In this document: positions 7,528 to 15,260 of the stretch, piece by piece | Layout: each line of letters opens with the position of its first letter | Numbering within the stretch: the stretch's first letter is position 1 | Source of the DNA: Natronococcus amylolyticus DSM 10524 | GTDB taxonomy: Archaea; Halobacteriota; Halobacteria; Halobacteriales; Natrialbaceae | DNA length: 64,000 bases | Assembly (NCBI RefSeq): GCF_000337675.1 | Contig: NZ_AOIB01000036.1 | Location: 1 to 64,000, forward strand | Direction: 5' to 3' | Notes under the pieces: model-generated | What the model was told of the DNA's origin: nothing | Database searches by the model: none | The model's input: only the letters and a program-made list of their open reading frames with translations | Position numbers and translations under genes: made by a program

Positions 7528-9003
7528 ATTGTTTTCCCGGTACTGAAGCGCGATCGGCGCGACGAGGGACACGACTGCGAGTAACAGGATCACCATCGCG
7601 ATCGGGCTCGTGTAGATGATGTCCCAGCTTCCGTTCGAGATCTCGAGCGATCGACGAAGGTTTTCCTCGGCGATCGGTCCCAGGATCATTCCGAGAACGA
7701 TCGGTGCGAGGGGGTAGCCGTCCATCCGTAGAATAAATCCGAGGACGCCGGCGGCGACCATCACCCACATGTCGAGGAGGTTCCCGCGAAGCGCGAACGC
7801 GCCGACGACACAGAGGACGAAGATGCTCGGCCAGAGGTACTTCGCGGGGAAGTTGATGACACGCACCCAGACGTGTGCGCCGAGCAGGCCGAGGACGAGG
7901 ATCACAACGTACACCAGGAAGAAGCCGATGAAGATCGAGAAGACGAGCCCCGGTTCGTTATCGAACAGTCCGGGGCCCGGTTGAATCCCGTGGACGAGCA
8001 GGGCGCCGATCAGGATCGCGGTGACCGAGTCCCCGGGGATACCGAGGGTCAGCGTCGGAACGAGCGCACCCGCCGTACTCGAGTTGTTTCCGGATTCAGC
8101 CGCGGCGACGCCCTTGATGTTCCCGTTCCCGAACTCCGGCGTGGCATTTTTCGCCCAGCGTTTGGCCTCGTTGTACGTGACGAACGACGCGATGTCGCCG
8201 CCGGCACCCGGTATCGAGCCGACTATCGAGCCCACGACGCTCGAGCCGATCGTGACGTTCCGTATGTTCTTTAGGTCGGCGAGCGAGGGTGTGATGCCGC
8301 TGAGATCCTGCTGGATATCGATCGAACCGATCCCCTCTCGGTACCGATTGAGTCCCTCGGCCAGCCCGAACAGGCCAATCATCACTGCGATGAATTCGAT
8401 TCCGGCGCTCAGCTCGGGAAATCCGAACGTGAACCGAGGCTGACCCAGCGTCGGATCGAGTCCCACCGTCGCGATCAGCATGCCGAGCAGTCCCGACAGC
8501 ATCCCCTTCGTGATCGAATCGCCGCTAATACTCGCGATGATCGTAAGGCCAAAAAACGCGATCGCGAAGTACTCGGGCGAGCCGATGTTGAGCGCGACGT
8601 TGGCGATCTGTGGGGAGAGAAGGGTAACGAGAACAACGCTCACGGCCCCGCCGACGAACGAGGCGATCGTGGCGATACCGATCGCCTTTCCCGCCTGTCC
8701 CTGTTCGGAGAGCGGAAACCCGTCGAAGATCGTCGCGGCGGCGCTCGGCGTCCCGGGTGTCCGAATGAGGATCGCGGGAATCGAGCCTGCATACAGTGCA
8801 CCCCCGTAGATGCCAAGCAGGAGCATCATTCCCTCGGTGGGGTTCATCCCGAACGTAAAGGAAACGAGAACGGCAACCGTCATCGTCGCCGTCATCCCCG
8901 GGATCGATCCCATGACGATGCCGACGACGACGCCGAAGACGATCAGCGCGAGCGCGAGCGGTTGGAAAACGAGGGACAGTCCTTCGAGCAATCCGGCGAG
9001 CAT
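7525..9003 (-). CDS. tctA: Tripartite tricarboxylate transporter, large membrane subunit TctA
   Basis: The 492-aa protein has about 12 hydrophobic segments and the TctA family signatures GSIPGMTATMTVAVL near the N terminus and GSIPGAGGDIASFVTYNEAKR near residue 255. ESGNNSSTAGALVPTLTLGIPGD follows. With TctB and the binding protein TctC it forms a secondary, ion-driven carboxylate importer. It overlaps in operon spacing with tctB (1 bp apart). The stop codon at 7525-7527 coincides with the end of the adjacent insertion relic, so the native C terminus may have been a few residues different. The substrate (citrate, glutamate, other carboxylate) is not readable. Confidence 0.92.
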   Translation of the reverse strand: MLAGLLEGLSLVFQPLALALIVFGVVVGIVMGSIPGMTATMTVAVLVSFTFGMNPTEGMMLLLGIYGGALYAGSIPAILIRTPGTPSAAATIFDGFPLSEQGQAGKAIGIATIASFVGGAVSVVLVTLLSPQIANVALNIGSPEYFAIAFFGLTIIASISGDSITKGMLSGLLGMLIATVGLDPTLGQPRFTFGFPELSAGIEFIAVMIGLFGLAEGLNRYREGIGSIDIQQDLSGITPSLADLKNIRNVTIGSSVVGSIVGSIPGAGGDIASFVTYNEAKRWAKNATPEFGNGNIKGVAAAESGNNSSTAGALVPTLTLGIPGDSVTAILIGALLVHGIQPGPGLFDNEPGLVFSIFIGFFLVYVVILVLGLLGAHVWVRVINFPAKYLWPSIFVLCVVGAFALRGNLLDMWVMVAAGVLGFILRMDGYPLAPIVLGMILGPIAEENLRRSLEISNGSWDIIYTSPIAMVILLLAVVSLVAPIALQYRENN

Positions 9004-9004
9004 G

Positions 9005-9520
9005 TTAGCCGACCACCCCGGAAACCAGCCCGGCGTGGATCAATCCGGGAAGCGCGGCTTCGACTGGAATGAACGGGCTCTCCGGCAGCGGAATCCGGAG
9101 AAGCACCGCGAAGACGTAGTACAGTACCAACGTCAGTCCGAGGGCGGCAACTCCGATGCGGATCGGCGAACGCGCTCCGGAGTAGAGCATTCCCACGATC
9201 AGAAACAGCACCGTCCCGGTGACGAAACCGAACCACGGGAGCGAAAGCACGTAGATCGTGACGAGGGCGACGACCGCGACGACGCGCCGTGTTTGCTGTC
9301 TCGATACGTCACGAACCTGGTGCCCCTCGTCGTAGAAGCTACGGCCGAGTTGCAGACAGGCGAAGACGGCGATGAGCACGGCGATTACCCTCGGGTAGAA
9401 CGCCGCTCCGGTCTCTCCGGTGCCGGTAGGCAGGTCCGTGGAGACGACGAAGATCCCGACCGCCAACAGTAGCCAGAGAATCGATCCGAGTTTGTCAGTG
9501 TGTGGTACGTGTAATCCCAT
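9005..9520 (-). CDS. tctB: Tripartite tricarboxylate transporter, small membrane subunit TctB
   Basis: The 171-aa protein has four predicted membrane helices, matching the TctB family in length and topology. The first helix is LGSILWLLLAVGIFVV, and the last two flank VAALGLTLVLYYVFAVLL. TctB is the small membrane partner of TctA and has no independent transport role. Its stop lies next to the tctA start and its start lies 51 bp below tctC, so the three genes form one minus-strand operon. Start at ATG 9518-9520. Confidence 0.88.
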   Translation of the reverse strand: MGLHVPHTDKLGSILWLLLAVGIFVVSTDLPTGTGETGAAFYPRVIAVLIAVFACLQLGRSFYDEGHQVRDVSRQQTRRVVAVVALVTIYVLSLPWFGFVTGTVLFLIVGMLYSGARSPIRIGVAALGLTLVLYYVFAVLLRIPLPESPFIPVEAALPGLIHAGLVSGVVG

Positions 9521-9571
9521 TCTGATCCTACAGTATCGCTAAATAACCGTGGTTCGTCCTCGAGCGACCGG

Positions 9572-10582
9572 TTACTCGCCTTCGATTCCCAGCTCGTCGA
9601 TGAGCTCGCCGAATCGGTCGTACTCCTCGTCCATGAACTGCCCGAATTCCTCCGCGTCGCGGTGCTCGAGCTGGAAATTGTTGTTCTCCATGAATTCCTC
9701 GAACTCTTCGGAGTCGTAAATATCATCGAAGGCGTCCTCGAGGGTCTCGACGATCTCCTCGTCCATGCCCTCGGGGCCGCCGATGCCCCGCCAGGCACCG
9801 ACCGTAACGTCGTACCCTTCCTCCGACAGGGTCGGGACGTCGTCGAAAGCCGGATGGCGCTCGTCCCCGAAGAACGCGAGCATCTCGAGTTCGCCGTCCT
9901 GAACCTGCGAGGAGACCTCGGCGGCGCTCGAGGTCGTCGCCTCGACCTCGCCGCCGAGGACCGCCTCCGTCGCGGGTGCGGCGCCCTCGTAGCCGATGTG
10001 GTCGAGTTCGATGTCGGCGGCCTGCTCGAACTCCGCCGCCGCGAGGTGCCAGATCGCACCCGTTCCCGAGTTCGAGACACTGATCTCACCGGGGTTCTCT
10101 TCGGCGTACTCGATGAACTCCTCCAAGGTGTCGTAGGGTGCGTCCTCGTGGACCGTAAGCGCCGCCGGATCGAAGTTGTACTGCAGTATCGGCGTCATGT
10201 CCTCGTTGGTTACGTCTCCGATATCCAGGTGGGAGACGGTACAGATCTCGACCGTGAGAATCCCGAGCGTGTAGCCGTCGGCGGAGGCGGAGGCGATCTC
10301 ACTGAATCCGACGCTGCCCGATCCACCGGTCGAGTTCGTCACGAACGACGACGTATCTAGCTGCTCCTCGAGTTGCTCGGACAGCTGTCGCGCCGTCAGG
10401 TCGGTACCACCACCCTCGTCGAACGGACAGATAATTTCAATGTCGTCCGATGGAAAGTCCGCCGCCCCCGAATCGGCTCCGTTGTCGTCCGGCGTCAGCG
10501 CGTCGGTGCACCCCGCTACTCCGACTGTCGTGCCGACGGCAGCCGTCGCCAAAAATTCCCGTCGTCCGCTATCTTTCATCAT
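9572..10582 (-). CDS. tctC: Tripartite tricarboxylate transporter binding lipoprotein TctC (Bug family)
   Basis: Starting at ATG 10580-10582, the 336-aa protein opens with a twin-arginine signal (SGRREFLATAAVG) and a lipobox ending VAGC. That predicts folding in the cytoplasm, Tat export and a lipid anchor on the outer face. The mature domain begins with the family strand IEIICPFDEGGGTDLTAR and continues with the Bug/TctC pattern NSTGGSGSVGFSEIASASADGYTLG. It delivers a carboxylate to TctAB. An upstream start 81 bp earlier was rejected because it would bury the signal peptide. TATA-like AGTATAAT lies about 35-40 bp upstream (near 10620). Confidence 0.92.
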   Translation of the reverse strand: MMKDSGRREFLATAAVGTTVGVAGCTDALTPDDNGADSGAADFPSDDIEIICPFDEGGGTDLTARQLSEQLEEQLDTSSFVTNSTGGSGSVGFSEIASASADGYTLGILTVEICTVSHLDIGDVTNEDMTPILQYNFDPAALTVHEDAPYDTLEEFIEYAEENPGEISVSNSGTGAIWHLAAAEFEQAADIELDHIGYEGAAPATEAVLGGEVEATTSSAAEVSSQVQDGELEMLAFFGDERHPAFDDVPTLSEEGYDVTVGAWRGIGGPEGMDEEIVETLEDAFDDIYDSEEFEEFMENNNFQLEHRDAEEFGQFMDEEYDRFGELIDELGIEGE

Positions 10583-10845
10583 CTTCCGTAAACGCGTCTC
10601 GTCTATGATTACATTATACTTTTGTCTTCCTGCGAACACCATATTAGTTGAATAAGTCCACAATCGAACGGCGCGGATATTATTGACCGTTACCCGAGAT
10701 GTTACTGTAATCGGACTGGAAAAAGCTTGGCCTTTGGTAGACCATTACCTGTAGTACTGGGAACGTTTCACTCGAGTCGACAGCGTCGCCTCCGAGTCGC
10801 TCGAGACTACATCGATGCCGGCGGCGGTCCCTGGCCAGCCCGGAC

Positions 10846-12018
10846 TCAGTAGCCCAGCTCGAGCGCCCAGTTCGCCGCGAGCGCGGTAAACGTTAGCCCA
10901 AACAGGCCGGCGAGGACGAGAAAGGAAACGCCCCAGCCGAACAGGTCCGCGAGCAGGCCGACGCCGACCGAACCGGCGGAGCCGACGACGGTGTAGACCG
11001 TACGCACGAGCCCGAAGCCCGCGCCGCGTTCGGTGTCGCCGAACTGGTCGAGAAAGCGCGGATCGAGCGCGGCGAAGAAACTCGAGCCGAGGCCCGTCAG
11101 CAACACGGCGATCCCGACCGTGACGAGCCCCGGGCCGACGACCATCCCGAGGACGCCGACGGTCCCCGCGAGCATCGCGATGCCGATCGCGAGGTCGCGT
11201 CCGTACCGGTCGGAGAACTCGCCGAGGATCGACTGGCCGACGGTCCGAACGACGAAAAACGCCGAGAAGGCGACGCCGGCCAGCGTCGCGGAGTAGGCGT
11301 GGTAGTCGATCAGGAAGGTCGGAAGGAAGGTGAGCAGCCCCTGGACGATGAAGGTGCCGAGCATGGCGATGCCGAGCGTGAAGGCGATCGCCGGCCGCGT
11401 CACCAGCTCGCGAAGCGCCGCGAGCTCGAACCGGTCGCGCATCGGCTGGTCGGGCCGTCGCGGCTCGGTCGAGTGCACTCGGAGGGCGAAGAGGGCGAAC
11501 ACGGGGAGGCCGACGAGCAGCGCGAGCGCGACGGCCGGGCGCCAGCCGTACCGTGTGCCGACCCAGGCCGCCGCGACGGGGGCGACCAGCCCCGCGAGCG
11601 GGCCGCCGATCGAGTGGATGCCGACCGCGCGGCCGAGTTCGTCGTACGTCCGTGACAGCAGCGTCGTCGCGACGGCGTAATGCAGCCCTGCGACCAGTCC
11701 GAGGATCACGGCGAACAGGACGAACGCCGGAAACGCGGGCGCGAACGCGAGCAGGAGGCTGGCCAGCGCCGTGCCACCGACGGCGACGAGGATCACCGGC
11801 TTCTCGCCGTACCGATCGCCGAGGACGCCGCTGGGAAACTGCGAGAGCCCGTAGGCGAGCCACATCCCGGAGAGCGCGAACCCGATCTGGGTGTTCGTGA
11901 CGTCGAAGTCCGCGGCGATAAACGGGATTACCGGGCTGATCGCCATCCGTGCGAAGTACGTCACGAAGAAGGCGAGCAGACAGAGCGCGAGGACCGTCGT
12001 TCGATACCGCCAGCGCAT
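10846..12018 (-). CDS. MFS transporter
   Basis: From ATG 12016-12018 the protein has 390 residues and about 12 hydrophobic segments. The loop 2-3 motif reads GVLGDRYGEKPVI, close to the classic MFS motif A. The first helix is preceded by MRWRYRT and followed by MAISPVIPFIAADFDVT, a pattern seen in anion/sugar-phosphate-type and nitrate-type carriers. The second half contains GQSILGEFSDRYGRD, a second motif A. A longer GTG-initiated form is possible. The gene is monocistronic and its substrate unknown. Confidence 0.8.
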   Translation of the reverse strand: MRWRYRTTVLALCLLAFFVTYFARMAISPVIPFIAADFDVTNTQIGFALSGMWLAYGLSQFPSGVLGDRYGEKPVILVAVGGTALASLLLAFAPAFPAFVLFAVILGLVAGLHYAVATTLLSRTYDELGRAVGIHSIGGPLAGLVAPVAAAWVGTRYGWRPAVALALLVGLPVFALFALRVHSTEPRRPDQPMRDRFELAALRELVTRPAIAFTLGIAMLGTFIVQGLLTFLPTFLIDYHAYSATLAGVAFSAFFVVRTVGQSILGEFSDRYGRDLAIGIAMLAGTVGVLGMVVGPGLVTVGIAVLLTGLGSSFFAALDPRFLDQFGDTERGAGFGLVRTVYTVVGSAGSVGVGLLADLFGWGVSFLVLAGLFGLTFTALAANWALELGY

Positions 12019-12326
12019 GATGGAAACGTCCACCACTTCGCCGGAGCACACGCATAAGCCCGCTGAATTCCGGCCGGCTCGAGACAACGCCGAGTTACCG
12101 GAGCCGGTCGTTTCGACGCCGGGCTTCCGGTAGTCCCGTGCTGATCGAGAGGTCGGTCGCGACGGCGCTCGAGGAGACGCCTCTCGGCGTCGCTCCCGAC
12201 GCGTCGAGCCGGAAATCGGTCGGTACTCGTCGGCTGTCGTTCGTCCGAGTCCGTGTACTCACCGGTTACTGAAGCGCGAGACCGTCGAATCCGATCTTTC
12301 GACCGGGTCCCCGCCGGTCCGTACCA
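12019..12326. other. Divergent spacer between MFS gene and membrane-protein gene
   Basis: This 308-bp stretch separates two divergent genes. I see no small gene with convincing codon use. It should carry both promoters. No strong inverted repeat was found. Confidence 0.35.
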
Positions 12327-12770
12327 ATGGCTCCCGCAATCGTCCACTTTCTGGTCGGCGCAGCGCTCGTCCTCCTGCTCGTCACGCCGCTGGCGCTCCG
12401 GTACCGACTGCCGACGTGGCTGCCGCTGTGGCTCGTCGCGGTCGGCGGGCTCTGGGGACTGTTCCCCGATATCCACCACATCGCGCCGGTGTACGAGACC
12501 GAACTCTACGCGTTCCACAACTCCCAGTGGGCCGACCTGTTCGCGTTCCACTACACGCTCGATCGGCCGGCAGTCCGCGCTCGATACAACGGGAGCATCT
12601 TCTGGTCGATCGTGCTCTTCCTCGCCGCCAGCGCGACGTTCACGGCCGCGGCTGCGGCGAACGCGCGGACCGCCGTCGACGAGACGCCCGCACCCCACCT
12701 CGTGGCGCTGGCGACGGCGACGATTCCCGCGCTGCTGGTCGGCGTCGCGGCGGTGGGCGGGCCGTTCTAG
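12327..12770 (+). CDS. Four-helix membrane protein, hypothetical
   Basis: The 147-aa protein starts at ATG 12327 and has four predicted membrane segments: about residues 4-24, 31-50, 87-107 and 122-143. Between the second and third lies a histidine- and aromatic-rich loop (FPDIHHIAPVYETELYAFHNSQWADLFAFHYTLD). The FPDIHH context and helix arrangement recall membrane-bound YdjM-type putative hydrolases, but too few motifs are present for a firm claim. It converges with the serine hydrolase gene, 38 bp apart. Function unknown. Confidence 0.6.
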   Translation: MAPAIVHFLVGAALVLLLVTPLALRYRLPTWLPLWLVAVGGLWGLFPDIHHIAPVYETELYAFHNSQWADLFAFHYTLDRPAVRARYNGSIFWSIVLFLAASATFTAAAAANARTAVDETPAPHLVALATATIPALLVGVAAVGGPF

Positions 12771-12808
12771 ACGGCTCCGCGCTCGAGGGACGATCCCCCG
12801 CTCGGCCG

Positions 12809-14800
12809 TCAGAACGTCGCCGCGGTCAGCAGGTTCCAGTACCACAGCTGCCAGGCGAAGACGAGCAGGGCGACCGTCAGCGCGGTCAGGTACGCCAGCC
12901 CGAGCGGCGTCGTCGAACTCGCCTCGAGATCCCGCGCCGTGGCCACCCGGTACCACTCGAGGCCGACCAACGCCAGCGCGACCAGGGCCGCGAGCGGAAC
13001 CCCGAGCAAGAACGCGAGGGTGAGCCGCAGCCACGGCGTATAGCCGTACACGAACTGATTCGGGTCGCCCACCCCGTTCGCGAGCAGGCCGACGACGAAC
13101 GCGACGAGGAGCCCTGTACCGGCGAGGATCGCCAGTCGCGGGCGGGTGAGGTGAGTCCGCATCCGTCCCCACCCCCGGCTCCGATAGGCAGTGATCGGCC
13201 AGACCAGAAGCGTCGAGAGCACCGCGCCGAGGGCGACGACCGCAAGACCGAGCTGGGCCGTCGTCGTCTCGTACCACGACACCTGTTCGTACGGAGCCGC
13301 GGGTGCATCCGTGTAGAGGGTCCCGTCCTCGATGGCCAGCCTCGAGGTCAACATCGCGTCGTCCTCGTCGGGGTCGGGCGCGAAGACGCCGCGCTCGAGC
13401 TCGACCCAGCGCGTCTCGCCGCCGAGCAGGGGCGATCCCAGCTCGAGGTACCCCTCGTCGGTCACGGAGACGTGGTGGGCGTCGGCGAGCCCGACGATCT
13501 TCTCGGGGGTCGTCTGAAACCCGGTGCTCCGGTACTCGCCCTCGTACGCGTCCGCGCGGTCGGCGGTGGCCGGATCGGGCTCGAGGGTCGCCTCGCCCGC
13601 CTCGCTGTCGAAGCGCTGCTCGATGAACCCGTCGAGGACGTCGGCCAGGCCGGCACCGGAGCCGGCCGTGTTGAAGCTCACGTAGAGCGCGACGTCGTGG
13701 TCGGGAAACAGGACGAACAGCGTGTTGAAGTACTCGGTGCCGCCGGTGTGCCAGGCGAGGGCCTCACCGCCGCGCTCGCCGAGCATGTAGCCGTAGCCGA
13801 CGCCGCCGACGTCGGGGTGGTTCGTCGCTCGCGGCTCGAGCATCGCCTCGGCCGACTCGGGCTCGAGGACCCGGTCGTCCTCGAACACGCCGTCCTGTAG
13901 CGCCGCGATCGCGAAGTTCCCCATATCGGTCGCGGTGGCGCTCATCGAGCCCGCGGGCGGAACGCCGATGATGACGGGGTCGTCCGTCTCGAACCCGTCC
14001 TCGGTCGGAACGTGGCCTTGCGAGACCGGCTCTCGGTCGTCGGGAACGGGCTGCTCGATCGTCGCCCCCTCCATCGCCAGCGGCTCGAAGATTTCTCGTT
14101 CGACGTACTCCTCGAACGGCTCGCCGACGGCCTCCTGGACGACCAGCGCCGCGAGCCCGGTGCCGTGGTTGGAGTAGGCGACCGTCTCCCCCGGCGGTCT
14201 GACGTGGGCGGGCAGCTCCCGCTCGAGTTTCGGCTCCCAGTTGTCGGCCTCGTCGTAGTCGTCGACGAACAGCCCCTGGAGGCGATCCTCGTACCCTGGC
14301 GTGTGGGTTCCGAGGTGCTCGAGGGTCACTTCGTCCTCGCCCTCGACGGAGTAGTTCTCGAGGTAGGTGCCGACAGGTTCGTCGAGCTCGAGGTCGCCGT
14401 TCTCGACGCCCTGCATCACCGCGGTCCAAACGGTCAGCTTGCCGACCGAGCCGACCATGAACGACGTCTCGTTCGGGTCGACCGGGGTTCCGGCCGCGGC
14501 GTCGGCGTTGCCGTACCCCTCGGCGTGGACGAGTTCGTCGCCCTCGACGACCGCAGCAGACGCGCCCGCGACGTCGTGTTCGGCCATCACGCTCCCGATC
14601 AGTCGATCGACCTCGGTACCGACGATCTGATCGTCCGCGGCCGACCCGGCAGTGTCGTCAGTCAAGGGGTGAGCCGCGTCGTCGAGTTCATCCGCCGCGG
14701 CGCCGCCCGAGTGAGCCATCGCTGTTCCGACGATCGGACCGACGAGCCCGCTTACCAGAAGCACGCAGACGATTCCCGTCACTGTCGCCCCTCGAGCCAT
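12809..14800 (-). CDS. Membrane-anchored beta-lactamase-family serine hydrolase
   Basis: From ATG 14798-14800 the protein has 663 residues. An N-terminal Sec-type signal (TVTGIVCVLLVSGLVGPIVG) precedes an extracellular class-C beta-lactamase/DD-peptidase-like domain, roughly residues 65-400. Catalytic motifs are SVGK (SxxK), YSN (YxN) and HTGG. After a beta-rich spacer (about 410-500), four to five membrane helices end the protein. Members of this family hydrolyse peptides or esters, and archaea lack murein, so the target is probably another peptide or ester. A longer in-frame N terminus was rejected because it lacks a signal. It may be cotranscribed with the upstream zinc-finger gene 46 bp away. 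Confidence 0.82.
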   Translation of the reverse strand: MARGATVTGIVCVLLVSGLVGPIVGTAMAHSGGAAADELDDAAHPLTDDTAGSAADDQIVGTEVDRLIGSVMAEHDVAGASAAVVEGDELVHAEGYGNADAAAGTPVDPNETSFMVGSVGKLTVWTAVMQGVENGDLELDEPVGTYLENYSVEGEDEVTLEHLGTHTPGYEDRLQGLFVDDYDEADNWEPKLERELPAHVRPPGETVAYSNHGTGLAALVVQEAVGEPFEEYVEREIFEPLAMEGATIEQPVPDDREPVSQGHVPTEDGFETDDPVIIGVPPAGSMSATATDMGNFAIAALQDGVFEDDRVLEPESAEAMLEPRATNHPDVGGVGYGYMLGERGGEALAWHTGGTEYFNTLFVLFPDHDVALYVSFNTAGSGAGLADVLDGFIEQRFDSEAGEATLEPDPATADRADAYEGEYRSTGFQTTPEKIVGLADAHHVSVTDEGYLELGSPLLGGETRWVELERGVFAPDPDEDDAMLTSRLAIEDGTLYTDAPAAPYEQVSWYETTTAQLGLAVVALGAVLSTLLVWPITAYRSRGWGRMRTHLTRPRLAILAGTGLLVAFVVGLLANGVGDPNQFVYGYTPWLRLTLAFLLGVPLAALVALALVGLEWYRVATARDLEASSTTPLGLAYLTALTVALLVFAWQLWYWNLLTAATF

Positions 14801-14846
14801 GGCATACGAACGCAAGCCCGCAAGAAAACCGTACGGGTCGCTGACG

Positions 14847-15008
14847 CTAGATCTCGACGGCGCCGAGCCACCGATCCTCGCCGTGGACCGGGCAGAACGA
14901 CTCGTGGTTCCGCCGGCAGTTCGGGTCCATACACCAGCCGCACTCGCAGACACGCTGCAGGGACCGATCCGGGATGGTCCGCCTGCAGAGGGTACATCGT
15001 ACACGCAT
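14847..15008 (-). CDS. Small cysteine-rich zinc-finger protein (53 aa)
   Basis: From ATG 15006-15008 the protein has 53 residues with a dense cysteine/histidine set: CTLC, CECGWCMDPNC, H, and CPVH. This can bind two zinc ions, as in treble-clef or FYVE-like small fingers. The frame stays open to 15257 upstream, but that extension overlaps the promoter of the formate dehydrogenase gene and is less haloarchaeal in composition, so the short form is preferred. It precedes the serine hydrolase gene on the same strand. Role unknown. Confidence 0.5.
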   Translation of the reverse strand: MRVRCTLCRRTIPDRSLQRVCECGWCMDPNCRRNHESFCPVHGEDRWLGAVEI

Positions 15009-15260
15009 GGTTCGAGGTATGCTATTGAATACCATATTTGTGTCCACGTTCAGCGAGCGTTTCATCTCGCCGTTCCGAAGTAGGCTCTCGACGCCGACAG
15101 CGAGGAAAAGCGTCAGCCGCGACAGCGTCCGTTCGCCGACGAGTGTGCGGTAGCGAGCGAACTGCGTTTTGCCGGTGAGTATAAACGCAGCAAAAATAAC
15201 TATCAAAAGAATGTACGGGTACCGGCCATATTTATTACTGATCTCCCTGTTTGTCATTGT

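Noticed and set aside
15009-15257. N-terminal extension of the small zinc-finger protein
   Set aside because: The extension overlaps the formate dehydrogenase promoter and its composition differs from the cysteine-rich core.
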